From NCBI GenBank assembly GCA_944472135.2, contig OX235264.1, forward strand, positions 89,290,319-89,354,318: a stretch of DNA of 64,000 nt, read 5' to 3'. Made by a program: the position numbers and the translations under genes. Numbering within the stretch: the stretch's first letter is position 1; each line of letters opens with the position of its first letter. The notes under the pieces are model-generated. The model did no database searches. It was not told where the DNA came from and saw nothing but the letters and a program-made list of their open reading frames with translations. Positions 42,401-54,287 of the stretch are shown here, piece after piece. This stretch comes from Trichobilharzia regenti (taxonomy: Eukaryota; Platyhelminthes; Trematoda; Strigeidida; Schistosomatidae).

Positions 42401-45400
42401 TGAACTGGATAGTTTATTTGCGCTGCTGCTTCCCCGCCGCTTTTTGTAACGGATAGTTACAAAAAACAGTAAAAGGTGAACCCAATTCCCTGAAGAATGA
42501 AGTCTTTAAAATGATAAAGAGTGATCAATCTAACGCTAAATTCTCTCGGAGAGTAAAACAACACGAAATTGATCTATTTCATATTTTGATAAAATAATTA
42601 AGGTTTTCTTTATACCTGTACAGAAAACAAAAACACTTCGGTTAGGTTATAAATTTTACTTGGGTTATCACTATTCCTTCCAGTTAACGTTACTTTTGCT
42701 CATAGTGTTCCTTCATAACGGTAGTGTGTCGGTGGCACAGCAGTAGAATGCTCGCCAACCACGACACAGGTGGTTCGGGGTTCGATCCCCGCCTGGTAAA
42801 AGAGGGAAGACTGGGCATGAGGCTAGCGACCCCATCCCTTAAAAATAAAGCCATTGCTACCGAAACTTTAAGCCTCTAGCTCCACTCGAAACGTAAAGGA
42901 ATAAAAAAATTATAACGGCTACCTATGACTCTGGTCCCCTAAAATGGTGCTTTTAAAAACACATAAAAAAATTAACAGTGATTTTATTCACGTCCGACGA
43001 CCAGTCTTCATTAGAAGGATATCTCACACCAAGAGACGTGATACAGATCGTTTCTACGAGGCATACGTGGAACTAAAACTCATTTGGCCAATAAGGCCGA
43101 CATATGCGATAACAGAAGGACTTTAGCATTAAAAAACTACCTCTCACAATAACTTCGTTTTAGAAACCTGAATTCGCTCCCAAAAAAACGAAAGATTTGG
43201 TAATGGATAACACCAAACCAGAAATGAGGACAGGTACACTGTATTATTACTAAATATGACCACAGAGATGAGGAGAAAAAACCTAATTTTCTTATATTAC
43301 GCTCTCAGAAACGCATCCCGGAAAATATATACCTACAGACAACAGGCTTTCATATAACACGTTTTGTAAACGAACTGAATCCTAGATAGACAGATGGACA
43401 CAAACATAAATAAAGTTGAGATACTGATATTCATTCCTATTTAAAATCCCTTAATCATAGGATCGTGTGTGGGCACTAAGACCCAAACCAGTTCTTCAAA
43501 ATTTAAAAAAGGTCAGCTACTCAGAGTTTGGCGAGTGCTAAAACAATAAATAAACTAACTCGTTTTAACCTACTAATCAATCATAAATGTTATAGAATCT
43601 TTAGATTCCTTCGTTACACAAAGAGAAGAGGAAAAATTAAAACAAACCTCAAAATCGATGTCATTTATTCCTGCACTACTTTTCATTCGACCAGCAGTTG
43701 CTACAGACGCAGAATTAGCTGTTGTTGTTGTTGTTGCTTCTTCATTATTCTCCTCATTAATAGTTGGCAGTCCGCTCGAGTTATTATTTGTTATCAACTT
43801 GTCCGTTTCAAATGAAGCGAAACCATCTACGTGAATATATATATATATATATATATATAAATGTAAATAATAATGAAAAACAGGAAAGTTTGTTTTTCTG
43901 TTCAGAATGTCTGTATTTTTAGAAATTTCTAAAATCATAACTTACTTACCATGTGTATGGTTAAACAATTAAGAGTTACTTGGTAAACCCACAGTACAAA
44001 ACTTATTGAAACAATGACAAGTGACAAACACTTTGAGTAGAACTATATTCATAACATGACACATAAATAGGACATTTGAATCCATACATACAGAGAATTG
44101 TAGGACAGAGACATAGACTAATGGCAAGTTGAACATAATTCAATAGCTATGTATATGTGGGTGTGTAAGTGCGTTAAGAGTTAAGATACCTCGATTCTGT
44201 GAAACTCAGGGTTAATCTATATCAAATCAACCTTCATAAATAAGTAGAAGTTAGATACTTGTGCAACTCAACTATAGCTCTTTTAATTGTGATTTACTGA
44301 ATTATATAAGCTGCCAAAATAATTTTCTAAAGAATCAATATGATCTAGTGAATATGTGAGTGCATAAATACAAATTACTGTAAAATCTTGCACAGATATG
44401 AATCATATAAAATTGCTGTAATCTACAACAGTAAACAAAAAGAAGTCAGCAGAATGACATTAGTACTAATTAAAACGGAAAAGTAAAGGGAAATATTAAA
44501 TAGCTGACGATAGTATGCCATGATAAAAGTACTCCAACAAACAGAACACAAGCTGGAGGCCAAGTGCTAAACCACAACCCCCAGGTACCTCTAGATCAGA
44601 AAACCTACCTACTTGCCCGAATAAGCCGTCGGGTTTAAAGTATCAATATTAGAAGTCTTTTTGAACTAACCGAAAAATATCAACTAGGAAGTTATAACCA
44701 CTATCTCTGCTATATATGCCAACACGTAAAAAACCCATGACATGTAACTGCTAAGGTTAACCTATATCAATGAACTAACGAGCTACAGTTGCTGGAAACA
44801 AGGTTCCTTCAGGTTCTATCAAACTACAAATGCTGTTTGAGCTGTTAGACTAAGACCAGTGGCCATTACAATGTAACTCACACTATGCTGGGGGCTTGAG
44901 GACGAAGTAGTACTGCTGACAAATAACCGCGTGACAATGCTAAGGTGTCCCGTTGGGAAGAACAACTGTAATGACTCTCCGCTCTGGGGATTGGGATTAA
45001 TAAAGGTAGACCCGAAAATTACAAGTCCTCACTCATACTGTGTCGCTGCGTAACCGGACACAACTCCGAGACCATCTCAAACAAACCGTGCCACTGACCT
45101 CAAGCATTTTTCTCTGGGCTCTGAGTATCACCGATACCCTTTCTGTTCTGTTCCAACAAAAAGCATACACCAACAGAGGTGATAACGTTTTCTGGCATTA
45201 GAGATGCAATGGGTTTATTAGTCTACCTTAATTAGAGGTAAAACAGTCACTTAAAGCTCCCTGTAGTGAGAATCACTAACATTAACAAGCCTGATAAAGG
45301 TAACTTGTGAAAACATAAATGCTATAAGCAAATTTTTCAATGAGCGCCTGGTAAAAGTCAATAATTAACTCACCAAATTTAGAAATCAGGTCAAGTGGAG

Positions 45401-46445
45401 GAAGTAACAAATTTCCTGGAGGATGGAAAGACCGTGGGATTAGAAGAAGTGGCTGTACTGGCTGAAAAAGACAATGCAAAACTTAAGTCAGAAACTAGTG
45501 CACAAGAATTCTTTGCAATGAGATGACAGTTGAAGCCTTGAGGTCCGTCTTGTCTATGGAAACTACCCAGTGAACCGCAGTGACTGTAGATTTCCCCTGG
45601 AAGATCTATTGGGCAGTGGTAAGACTAAAGAGAGCCACACGACAGTGCAAGTTCCTAGCACTAAGGCGTGAGTCTGAAAGAATGTAATGTAATGAGAGCA
45701 TGATATTACCTCAGATTAACAGTAACCCAGCTAGGTAGAAAATGTGTACCAACAACCTAATCAAGAGCACTACATCATACTGACCACAGCGCGCATATGA
45801 TTTTTAAAATGCATTAAATTTTTTTCAGAAATATCATGCATGAAGAAAATCCTATGACATCTACAGTTTCAAAGGAAGTCCTAGCTCCCACACGCACACG
45901 CTTTCAAAAGGGGAGGATACAATAAAATGTAACAATAACTACCTAACTATAGGATCCCATACTTCCAGAAGTATTAGAAAGCTAAACTGCAGATGGGAAA
46001 ACTGAAATACAAATTAAAATCCTAGTGAGTCAAGCTAGATAATTTGTTCACATACTTGAAATGCAGTTATTTTTATACCAATGCCAGATTACATATAAAC
46101 CTGATAAATCACATCAAACAAATACGCCTACCTAAATGCGATAGTATTTAAATACTTGATTAATACACTGAGAAGTGAATGTTCGAATTAAACTGCCACA
46201 GGTTTATTATTTCATAACACTGAGATAATGTTCCTGATGTAAACTGAAATCACAAGAATATAGTGGGCATCTATTAGGAAAATCTTAGTAGCATATACGT
46301 ACGAATCCATACCTAATCAAAGATAAAAGATTTTATTTCTCCAAGAGCAGTAAGACCAACCCAGATACTTTACATTTTACAGTATTACTACCTATTAGTG
46401 AAACATGGCCACTATCCACAATTAGTTGTGCGTCGGTAGCAGAGG

Positions 46446-46497
<52 letters not shown>

Positions 46498-47599
46498 CTA
46501 AACACAGGATTGATCATTCTTCTAAAAATTACAAAACTGGGAAAAACTTTCAGCCACAGTCGACTTTACACGACAAGTTTGACAACAAAATACTTGAATA
46601 TCCAATGACGCCAAACAAAACTACATTGTATTGAAGGCACTTACCTTTGCAGCATTTTTTCTTCCTGAAAATAAGTAGATATTTTTTTTAATGAAACATC
46701 AAAAGCAAATACAAAGTGATCAATAACACTTGGGAGCAAACTATAAACAAGGTGAATGGGTAATATCACCATCAACCACCGTGGCTTAGTCTGGTACATT
46801 GAAGACCTGTTCTCGATACCTAAGTTCAACCTGAGTATTGAGCAATCCAAGAATTGTAAGAATAGTTCGGTAAGCTAGAAGACTTCCATATGGAACCCAA
46901 CAATCGCCCCAAACTCGTAATTAGTAAAGCAACTTAATCCCGAAATTATTAACAAGTATTTTTAGATGAGAAACATTGTCTTTATGTGGAGCTGGCGAAT
47001 ACCAACACTAGCAGTTTACCACTTAAATGAAAAGACAACAGCTGCTAGTGACTATGTTGGATTTTAGCAGTAATAAACAGACATTAACAGCAAGATAAAA
47101 ACGCTGATGTACCTGAACGCTTTGTTTGTGTCCGAACACGAGATTTAGTTGCGCGAACCTTGGGAGATGATTTTTCATCAGATGATTCACTATTACTTTC
47201 TGCATTATTAGAATTTAAGACACCTCTAGGTCTTTTCAGACTATTTTTTGTGTCCGGATAAGTTGCATCGTTAGCAGCATACCGTTGATTTGGATTCCAT
47301 ATGGAAGGTGTTGACGATGAGAACGGTTTACTTCCGAAAGAACCTTTAGTGAATGCCGTATTTTGAGAATTTTCTGCTACACTTCCTGGCTTTCCTGAGA
47401 TGGGATGAATGCTCTGAGACGAAACATCACTCAATATGCTTTGCAAGCAGCCACCACGCCAAACTAGTTGGTTTCCCCCAGTACTTTGTTTCGGAAGTAA
47501 GACGACACGCTGGGTGACTTTTTCCCCAGGATTTTCCAACAAGTTATTCCCTGAATCTTCTGGTAACATTTTAATAATTGAGACTGGAGGGTGTGACAT
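39263..47599 (-). CDS. HMGXB4: HMGXB4-like HMG-box protein, eight exons
   Basis: Exons 47599-47113, 46664-46645, 45461-45374, 43826-43648, 42164-41985, 40839-40782, 40031-39777 and 39430-39263 give about 477 residues. The N-terminus is disordered and Ser/Asn-rich. An HMG box is split over three exons (NGYSLFVHVNKKK; NPAGIGEESLVGL; ALWLTMPEKVKREWKNKAKR). The C-terminus carries LLDIAAHFQLLSDRF and SLLFDGVLTCLVPLIALAGE to the end TNLTFIAPF, matching the conserved end of vertebrate HMGXB4 (AAHLQLLGE; LGPLACLT; LDNIAYIMPG). Vertebrate HMGXB4 is a nuclear chromatin protein linked to NURF and Wnt repression; the role here is inferred. All junctions are GT-AG and in phase except exon 6 to 7, which is off by one base. 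The start was chosen at the first ATG after a TTTTAG acceptor. Confidence 0.88.
39777..40031 (-). CDS. HMGXB4: HMGXB4-like exon 7: HMG box helix 3 and conserved C-terminal start
   Basis: 255 nt, acceptor TTTAAG, donor GTAATA. It encodes ALWLTMPEKVKREWKNKAKR (helix 3), a charged coiled segment, then LLDIAAHFQLLSDRFAVFAK, matching the conserved AAHLQLLGE region of HMGXB4 proteins. Confidence 0.9.
40782..40839 (-). CDS. HMGXB4: HMGXB4-like exon 6: HMG box helix 2
   Basis: 58 nt, acceptor GTTGTAG, donor GTGAGT. It encodes KLPTGYNPAGIGEESLVGL and one extra base. It aligns with HPGIDFGELSKKL of human HMGXB4. The phase does not fit the next exon (see findings). Confidence 0.75.
41985..42164 (-). 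CDS. HMGXB4: HMGXB4-like exon 5: HMG box helix 1 and insertion
   Basis: 180 nt, phase 0 at both ends. It encodes ELKHYRRLNGYSLFVHVNKK, the helix 1 region of the HMG box, then an Asn/Asp/Ser-rich stretch of roughly 40 residues ending SSNHRWQ. Typical HMG boxes have no such insert between helices 1 and 2. Confidence 0.85.
42722..42911 (+). mobile_element. tRNA-derived SINE (family B) in an HMGXB4-like intron
   Basis: The head TAGTGTGTCGGTGGCACAGC, the B box GGGGTTCGATCCCC, the leader-like GGCTAGCGACCCCATCC and an A/T-rich end are all visible. It is flanked by the direct repeat ATAACGG at 42715-42721 and 42912-42918. Its RTE-like end is shortened. Confidence 0.8.
43648..43826 (-). CDS. HMGXB4: HMGXB4-like exon 4
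   Basis: 179 nt, acceptor CACGTAG, donor GTTTGT. It encodes DGFASFETDKLITNNNSSGL, an acidic EENNEEA run, TTTTT and SAGINDIDFE. It is low-complexity and probably disordered. A (TA)n microsatellite lies in the intron just upstream of the acceptor. Confidence 0.8.
45374..45461 (-). CDS. HMGXB4: HMGXB4-like exon 3
   Basis: 88 nt, acceptor TTTTTCAG, donor GTGAGT. It encodes PVQPLLLIPRSFHPPGNLLL and then PPLDLISKF, a Pro/Leu-rich segment without a recognised domain. Confidence 0.8.
46447..46496. repeat. (TA)25 microsatellite
   Basis: An uninterrupted TA run of about 50 bases in the intron upstream of HMGXB4-like exon 3. The bases just before it (GTGCGTCGGTAGCAGAGG) look like a truncated SINE head. 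Confidence 0.9.
46645..46664 (-). CDS. HMGXB4: HMGXB4-like exon 2, a 20-nt microexon
   Basis: TTTTCAG precedes and GTAAGT follows this 20-nt exon. Joined to exon 1 (phase 1) it gives GRKNAAK and restores phase 0, exactly what the next exon needs. The strong splice sites and the exact phase argue against chance. Confidence 0.75.
47113..47599 (-). CDS. HMGXB4: HMGXB4-like exon 1 (first coding exon)
   Basis: It starts MSHPPVSIIKMLPEDSGNNL and includes GEKVTQRVVLLPKQSTGG, then a Ser/Asn/Pro-rich stretch. It ends in the basic KSRVRTQTKRS, a possible nuclear localisation signal. The donor is CAG/GTACAT, phase 1. A TTTTTAG acceptor sits 13 bases before the ATG (47613-47612), so the exon is preceded by a 5' UTR intron or a spliced-leader site. 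Confidence 0.8.
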
Positions 47600-47613
47600 G
47601 TTTTGGATATATC

Positions 47614-49505
47614 TAAAAATTATTACGAACATGAAACACGAGCAGTCGTTACATTTCTAAGACCGAAAATGGAGGTGGGACAAGCGAATTAGTGTCGCAA
47701 CCTTCTAAGTACCACACAATTAAAAATTACCGCAATATTGTCAGCCTAGGTGACAAATAGACTGAAATTTTCCAGAACGTTGGTGGAAATTTTGCTTGAT
47801 AAATTGTAATGACAAGCTAAAATATATAGGTGGTTTTCATGATTGTTGCAGGAACACTGAAGCTGTTGGCTTAATTTGCATCAAAGTATCACTTTATGTA
47901 CCATTTCAGTGCATGGTATTATTATGCACATTAATTGTATTCGTCATGAGGACTTGAATAATTTCTAAATTACTTTCTTTACGATAAATGTAATTAGTTT
48001 GGAGTTAATCTGCCTTTTACTAGCCTGGACTTCAAGCAATCATGATGGAGAAATAATGCCTTAAAAGTATGGATGTCTCTGGAATTGTCTTGGAATTTGC
48101 GTATAATCCTCCAATTCTAGAAAACGTTTTAGGTCTTTTTACGCATATTGCATCAATATAAAGATTATCTGTGGACTACAAATATTTTGCTCAGTATTAT
48201 TGGAATCAATGTATCCACTTCGTATTTAGTATGTAAAATTATCTTCCATAACTTCGTGTTTTGCTCTTCCCCACATATACTTTATCTTTTTAGGTATCTG
48301 GAAGTTGTCGAATATGAAATCAGCGAAAATGTCAATCGGTGAAACTAACACCAACACTCTTTGTCAGAATTTTCTTTGTAAATTAAAGAAATACCAATAC
48401 TTGAGAATTAAAGAAATGTTTAATATACTCTTAAGCACCACTTCTACTATGTGTCGCTTTACTATTGTAGTATGTAAAGATGGATTAATGCACGTTAAGG
48501 AGGATAGAGACTGGCAGTAGTATTTTGAGATTGTCAATTTAGTCATTCGTAGGATTTCACTTCTAGGATTCAGCAAGCTAAATAATAATTCTGTATTGAT
48601 CGATACCCCCGAGCCTCCCTACTTAGCCAGTTGCACATGTGTATGCTGCTGAAGGCCGAGTGTTTGGTACAAACAAATGTGGTAAGTTAGGGTTAAAAGC
48701 TACCTCACTCATATGTTAATATGAAGTGGCATAAACAATATACTGTATGCTCGATAATAGGCTCATAAACAGTTTCCATTTACTTCTAATATGCTATTGA
48801 ATCATGTGATATTAACTAATGCCCATCGTCGTTATGATCAGTTACTGCAGTGTTTGAATATCTACTTATGGATAATAAATTACTTACGGTTTTATGCATC
48901 TTATTAGATATAGCAAACTTTATTGAGTTCAGTTTATCCTGCTTGATTTGTCCTTCTTCCTTTAAACATGATAATAGAGTGTTTTACAAGCCTCATCACT
49001 CGGTGTATCAGTCTTAAATGTATACGACATGTGGGCATGGTTTTCACGAGCTAGGTAAGGAACTCAAAGTAAACACTTGTAATGTACATTCCTTACTTAT
49101 AAGACTACCTAATGGAGCATGTAAGAATTACGATTCGACCAGTTCTAAAAAGAATTTTGAACTGTTGCGCTACAGGTGTTCAGTTTGTGCGTGAATCATA
49201 TTTCCTTATTATTCTGGAAATTAGCCGCTTTCCTCACATTATCCAGATATCCATACTTAACAAGGGGTGTATTGTGTCCCCTGGAACAACATATTGAATT
49301 CATTCGTGGAATCTACAACAGGAATCTTCGGATATCCTCTCTATACACGTCTAACTCAAGATTTTTTCTGCAGCAAGCACTGTAAAGGAAGGTCTGAGTT
49401 TTTATTCTTTTATTTTGCAATATATCTGTTTATTGTTGTTGTTTTGATACTTCGATAATACAGCTATCTTATTTTTATATTCGCAAAGCTTTTTTTCCGG
49501 AAATT
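47614..49505. other. Upstream region of the HMGXB4-like gene, unassigned
   Basis: About 1.9 kb between the HMGXB4-like start and a CR1-like element. Any promoter or non-coding first exon would be here; none is recognised. Short frames on both strands (for example 48305-48520) have no recognisable similarity. Confidence 0.45.
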
Positions 49506-50452
49506 GTGAAAATTCTTGTTTCTGTAACGGTTAAGTCTATCAGAAGTGCAAGTACCGTTAAGAAACTGAGATCTGATACTCGTCAATCATCTAAAGGACT
49601 CAGCTCCGTTGACGATTCTACACTTTTGACGCGAGGCACACCCAGAGTTATGGTATCTGATATCATGGAGGAACTGACAGAGAATGCGGCTTGTAGCATT
49701 TTTGATTTACTGACACTTCAGGAGTCAATAGCAGACACACAGAGCAAGTTTGACAACATTATGCCCCTTACGCAACTGTTTGACCCATCACAAAACATCT
49801 CTCTTGAATCAATTATCAGATCCGAGCATATAATTGACTATTTGGCTGAAGAAACTGCTAAGAGGATTATGTCTTCACATAATGTCTTGGCCCATAATAC
49901 TCCATACAGAGAGCCTATTACCGAACTTAAAACTTCATGTCTAAAGGCTTGTGATATGTCGTTGAAAGGATGTCAGGTTTTGCGTCTTCGTGAGAAGTCT
50001 GCAAACCACTCATGTCCGATACTTTTCAAGTTCAGGTTTGGGAATCTAGGAATTTTCTTAAATCTGGTGGGATATTGGGCTCTTCAACACCCTACACTGA
50101 CATTAGGGTTGCACCTGATTTAACACCATGCCAAGGGCGATGCTGCTCAGGAAACCTGAATGCTGATAACCCTAATGGGACAACTGTAGACTATGTTTCG
50201 GGTTTTGTTCCGCCTACGGATATATCTAATGGCCGCATACATCAGACATTTTCGCAGATACAGACAAATATTAGCCAAGTATTATATAAAGACATGGATG
50301 CTGACACTGAATTGATGGACGTAGATGAGTCAACAGATCATAATGTTGAAATATATCGTTTGTACGCTGACATAGACGTCAAGAGTCAGAAAATACCAAA
50401 ATCCATCCCATTCATGTCCCACCCATCTCCTTATAAGTCAGTTACTCCTTAG
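49506..50452 (+). pseudogene. CR1-like ORF1 protein fragments
   Basis: Two overlapping frames (49506-50123 and 50012-50452) together resemble one ORF1 protein broken by a frameshift near 50030. The second frame includes VWESRNFLKSGGILGSSTPY and ILCTD-free acidic stretches such as DMDADTELMDVDES. Function is inferred from the position 5' of the endonuclease, not from a recognised domain. Confidence 0.5.
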
Positions 50453-51499
50453 CTTGACAATCCATCCACTGTGAAGTACCAGTCCAGCGTAGATCCCAAG
50501 TCAGTGAGTTCTCTGGGCGTTATGACAATCGCCCCATTTCTACTAAGAACACTAAAGAGCATCAGGTGTTCAAGCAGCAGAAAACCTACATATCATGTGC
50601 TGGCTGCCCTGCTAGCCATCATCAACAAGTTGATCATAAGGAAGGAGAAAAGAGGTAAATAAATTAAATACTGAACCCGGAGCAAGAAAGCCCTTTGATA
50701 TGATAGAGATGAAAGCACCTCTAAGACATCTTTCTGAAACAGTCAAATGTGATATATCATACATATGAATAAATATACTATATTATTACAGGCTCCTAGA
50801 GGCAGGCCCAATTCGCCTCAAGTTTGAAGCCAATTATATCCAACCAATACTTCTAGACAAACGACACAGCGAGGTAATCCGTATTATTTTGCCCATCCAC
50901 TACGCAAACCCATTATTCTTCAGCCCCCTATGAGTGTTCTGCCAAATGACTGCCATAGAAAATCCCCTGATCTACATTCAGTAAGCCAAATAAACCCAAA
51001 GGACACTTTCATACATCCCGTGTATTTGGTAGGTAGCATGTACCTTTGTCTGCGCAAAACTTGCTATGGTCTGATAACTACCCCAACCGGACACCAAAAC
51101 TTCAATAGTATCCTAGAAACAAACTACCGATTACCCATATCAACTATAACTTTCACAAGAACACTGTCTCAACTAACCGCTTCAAGCAAGATTTTCGCCA
51201 GTGTCAGTTAACAGAAACACCTGAGATCATGCAGCTAGAAAAAGGCATATTTCCCAGGAGGCAGCCGATACAATGTCAGCATCAAATGTGGCTACCAGCA
51301 TCTCAAATTATCGCACCTGCGTCTCCTATTCCATACCTTATCCAAACCACAGCCCGCCCCCGACTAACACCTCAAAAATCTTTCTAAAGTCTTCCCATGA
51401 TCCGGAGACAATGGTTGGTGAGCCTAGAAACATGTGTACAGAGGATATTTACGGAATATTTTATCAAGATATTATACGCGCGCTGAAACCAGTGTTTAT

Positions 51500-52080
51500 C
51501 GGTTATCCTTGTAAATACTAGATCGGTTCTTAACAAACAATTAACACTAAGTACATTGGCTTCTATATGCAGACCGTCATTGATTATGATCAATGGAGCT
51601 TGGTGCACAGGTGAAATCTCTAACGACAACCTAAGGATTGATAAGTGCAACCTTTCGCAAGGAGACAAACAGACAGGCAGCGGGGGTGGAACATTAATTT
51701 ATTGTGAACAATCCATGTGCGCAACCCGGTTCAGTAACCCAATTCTGTCGCACTTCAGTGGCTTGATCTGGGGTGGAAATAAAAGTTGTCAGAAATAAGC
51801 CTGTAGGTTCTGTGTATCGACTCCCTTCATTCAGCAGGGAGTATGATGATGTGCCCAGCAACATGTTTAATTTTACGGCGAATCTCCTCTTCGTAAGTTT
51901 CCAGACGGTAAGTGTTACGAACTTCCCGGAATAATTTGAGCCCCGAGTCAGACTGATTCATAATGAATCTTCTCTTCAGTTATAAAACTATTGGAGGTGA
52001 TTTCAACTTGCCCGTAGTATCATGGCCTTCACTCCGAGGACCCCAAAGATATGACAATCTCCCAGCAAATTCGTAAATAT
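51500..52080 (+). pseudogene. CR1-like endonuclease fragment
   Basis: Broken frames carry the APE endonuclease blocks: a catalytic-glutamate position altered to NGAWCTGEIS (TE.W expected), LRIDKCNL, GSGGGTLIY and the GDFN box. Stops and frameshifts separate them. Confidence 0.65.
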
Positions 52081-52256
52081 ACTAGACCTTAATTTATGAT
52101 GTCCTTGCACCTGAGGAGATTCTTAGATCTAAATTCTCCACAAAGCGATTATATTCTGAGAAGTCTACGAAAGCAATGAATAAAATGCTACACATATAAT
52201 CAATTGCTACTACGTCTGTTCTCACTAGTGTAAGGCATGGTAAGTTCTGCGGTTTT

Positions 52257-53945
52257 CTAATGTTCAAACCATGCTTGTCTACTTTCAGGTTGGCTGCGAA
52301 GTGGGGCGTTACCCGTTTCTATGTGATGTTGTACCAGTTTTGTTCTTCCCGAGCTTTTTCCATCCCAGTCAAAACAGTCCTCATATTTGTCTAGCATTTT
52401 ATTAAAGTTGGCAGCCGTTTCCGATGGTAGGGGTTCTATGGTCGTCAGTATTCGCTGTTTCTCAATCTTAGCATCTCCCTGCACGCCAAAAGTGCCGTGC
52501 TCTTTGTCGTTCCCTATAGTAAATGGGATGGAACAGTCCTTTAGTATAAGAGTCCTCTGACTACAATCTATCATTCCGGACAGCTTTTCCAAGAGGTCGA
52601 CTCCCAAGATTACCTGCCATGGCAACCGGGTAGAGATGATGAAATTGTGTTGAAGTGGCAGTGTTCCCAATTTAAGTGGCGGCAGGACCACTCCCTGGGA
52701 TTGCATGCAATCTCCATTGGCTATCGTAAGCCGCAACTTGTGAGTCCCTATTGTTGGCCTAAACGTCTCTGGAACACATGAGGAATGTATGAAAGAACAA
52801 GTTGCTCCTGAGTCAACTAACATAACACACTTTTTTCCACCTATATAACCTACAACTTTCGGGGAGGAGGTGACACCAATTAGGTTTACAGTAGGCACGC
52901 AATTCATATCGACATGTGACTCACCTGCATTGTGACCACACCTCCTAGCAAGCTTACCAAGTCGCCTGCAGTAGTAGCAATCGTTTCTTGAAGTGGATTG
53001 CGACTGTAGGCGTTTCTTCCACGGTGGTGTGGGATTCTGTGTATGCTTCGTTGTTGTGTGCTGATATCCCATTGCGTTTACTTGTGGGCATGTGGTTCCT
53101 GGCTCTTCCAGGCTTTCCACTAGGCGTGCCCTAGCTTCCGCTTCTGCCATGGATGCTGGAGTGTGCAAGTTGAAGTCCTTCCTGTAACAGACGTCGACAC
53201 CCTGCAGGAACTTGGAATATATAGCGTTTTCAACCTCTGAATATGTCTTGTCTTGCATAGCTTGACGCGCAAGCTTGCAGGGATTTTTTTTTGATTTTTT
53301 TGATTTACAGCTTGATTCCACACCGTATTTTTGGTACAAGTATGGAATTTTCAGCATGGATATCGGTAGCCCAAATTTTGCAGGCCGACCATAGATATCA
53401 GGTGTGCGCCGGCGTGGGCTCGAACCTCGGACCATGTGCATGGTCGGCGAGAGTCCTAACCACTGTGCCACCGACGCACAGGGACGTAAGGTGAACTGGT
53501 TGATGGATTCACCTTGTCTCTGGTTGCACTCGCTGAATCTTTTCAGCGCTTCAATGGGAGGTACTGGTGGCACTATACCTGCTCTTAGAGTACTCAACAG
53601 GGTGGTCAAGGGCATATGCACGTAATCCAAACCAATTGTGTACATTTCCAAGGACCGTCCAACAGAATCGATGACGAATGCGTTCGGGTGAGGCACGTTC
53701 ATCAGATCAATGTATCGGCACACCTTGTCCGACCACAGCTCGAAATCATCACCCACCTCCAGTGTATGCGGCAAGGGATGGACATAACGCGAAGCAGGCT
53801 GATTTGACTGAAAAGCTGGAGCCCTCACTTCAGCTAATTGATCAACCTCCTTGGATGCTGTATGTTTGACAGGAGAAGTGTTCTTGGAAGCCTCATTGGG
53901 TCGAAACTTAGAAGAAGAAAGTTTTTTCGTTGGCAGGCTCGCCAT
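52257..53945 (-). pseudogene. Gypsy gag-protease ORF (inverted), with a SINE read in frame
   Basis: 562 codons from MASLPTKK. Domains in order: a gag N-terminal region (DDFELWSDKVCRYIDLMNVP near residue 65); a SINE-derived 67-residue insert (about residues 155-221); the rest of gag with a CCHC-like knuckle (CYYCRRLGKLARRCGHN near residue 325; C-x2-C-x8-C-x-H, so the spacing is altered from C-x2-C-x4-H-x4-C); and an aspartic protease with the active site VMLVDSGATCSF near residue 380 and later VILGVDLL. The frame then enters the start of pol (HHIETGNAPLR) and runs into LTR sequence at the inversion breakpoint. The full open frame is unusual for such a rearranged copy. Confidence 0.85.
53284..53478 (-). 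mobile_element. tRNA-SINE (family A) inserted in gypsy gag
   Basis: The minus strand reads TGCGTCGGTGGCACAGTGG, a B box GAGGTTCGAGCCC, the family A body, then an A/T-rich tail. It is flanked by the 6-bp repeat TCCCTG (plus strand CAGGGA) at 53278-53283 and 53479-53484. The insert plus one repeat is 201 bases, 67 codons, and has no stop in the gag frame, so gag stays open. Confidence 0.85.
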
Positions 53946-54287
53946 TTATGTAAACCCACCTTGTAGACAACCTGCACGGGGAGTACCTGCACATTACCAG
54001 AAGGAGCTTAACAGGTTAGTTGATGAACTGTTAGAGAAAAATGTCATCAAACCATCCTTATCTCCATGGGCTTCCCCGGTAGTTTTAGTTAAGAAATCGA
54101 ATGGGTCACTCCGGTTATTTGTAGATTATCGTAAGTTGAACCTGTTAACTAGACGAGACTGCTTTCCCCTTCCACGCACAGACGACACTTTTGATGCCTA
54201 AGAGGGCTGGCATTGGTTTACCACTCTAGATTTGGCATCGGGATATTGGCAGGTTGAAGTACATCCAGATGACAGGCAAAAGACAGC

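Noticed and set aside
43528..43815. Plus-strand 95-codon frame
   Set aside because: It is the antisense shadow of HMGXB4-like exon 4, which has proper splice sites and phases on the minus strand.
47084..47205. Extension of HMGXB4-like exon 1 past 47113
   Set aside because: The frame reads a few residues into the intron to a stop; the CAG/GTACAT donor with matching phase of the microexon is the better model.
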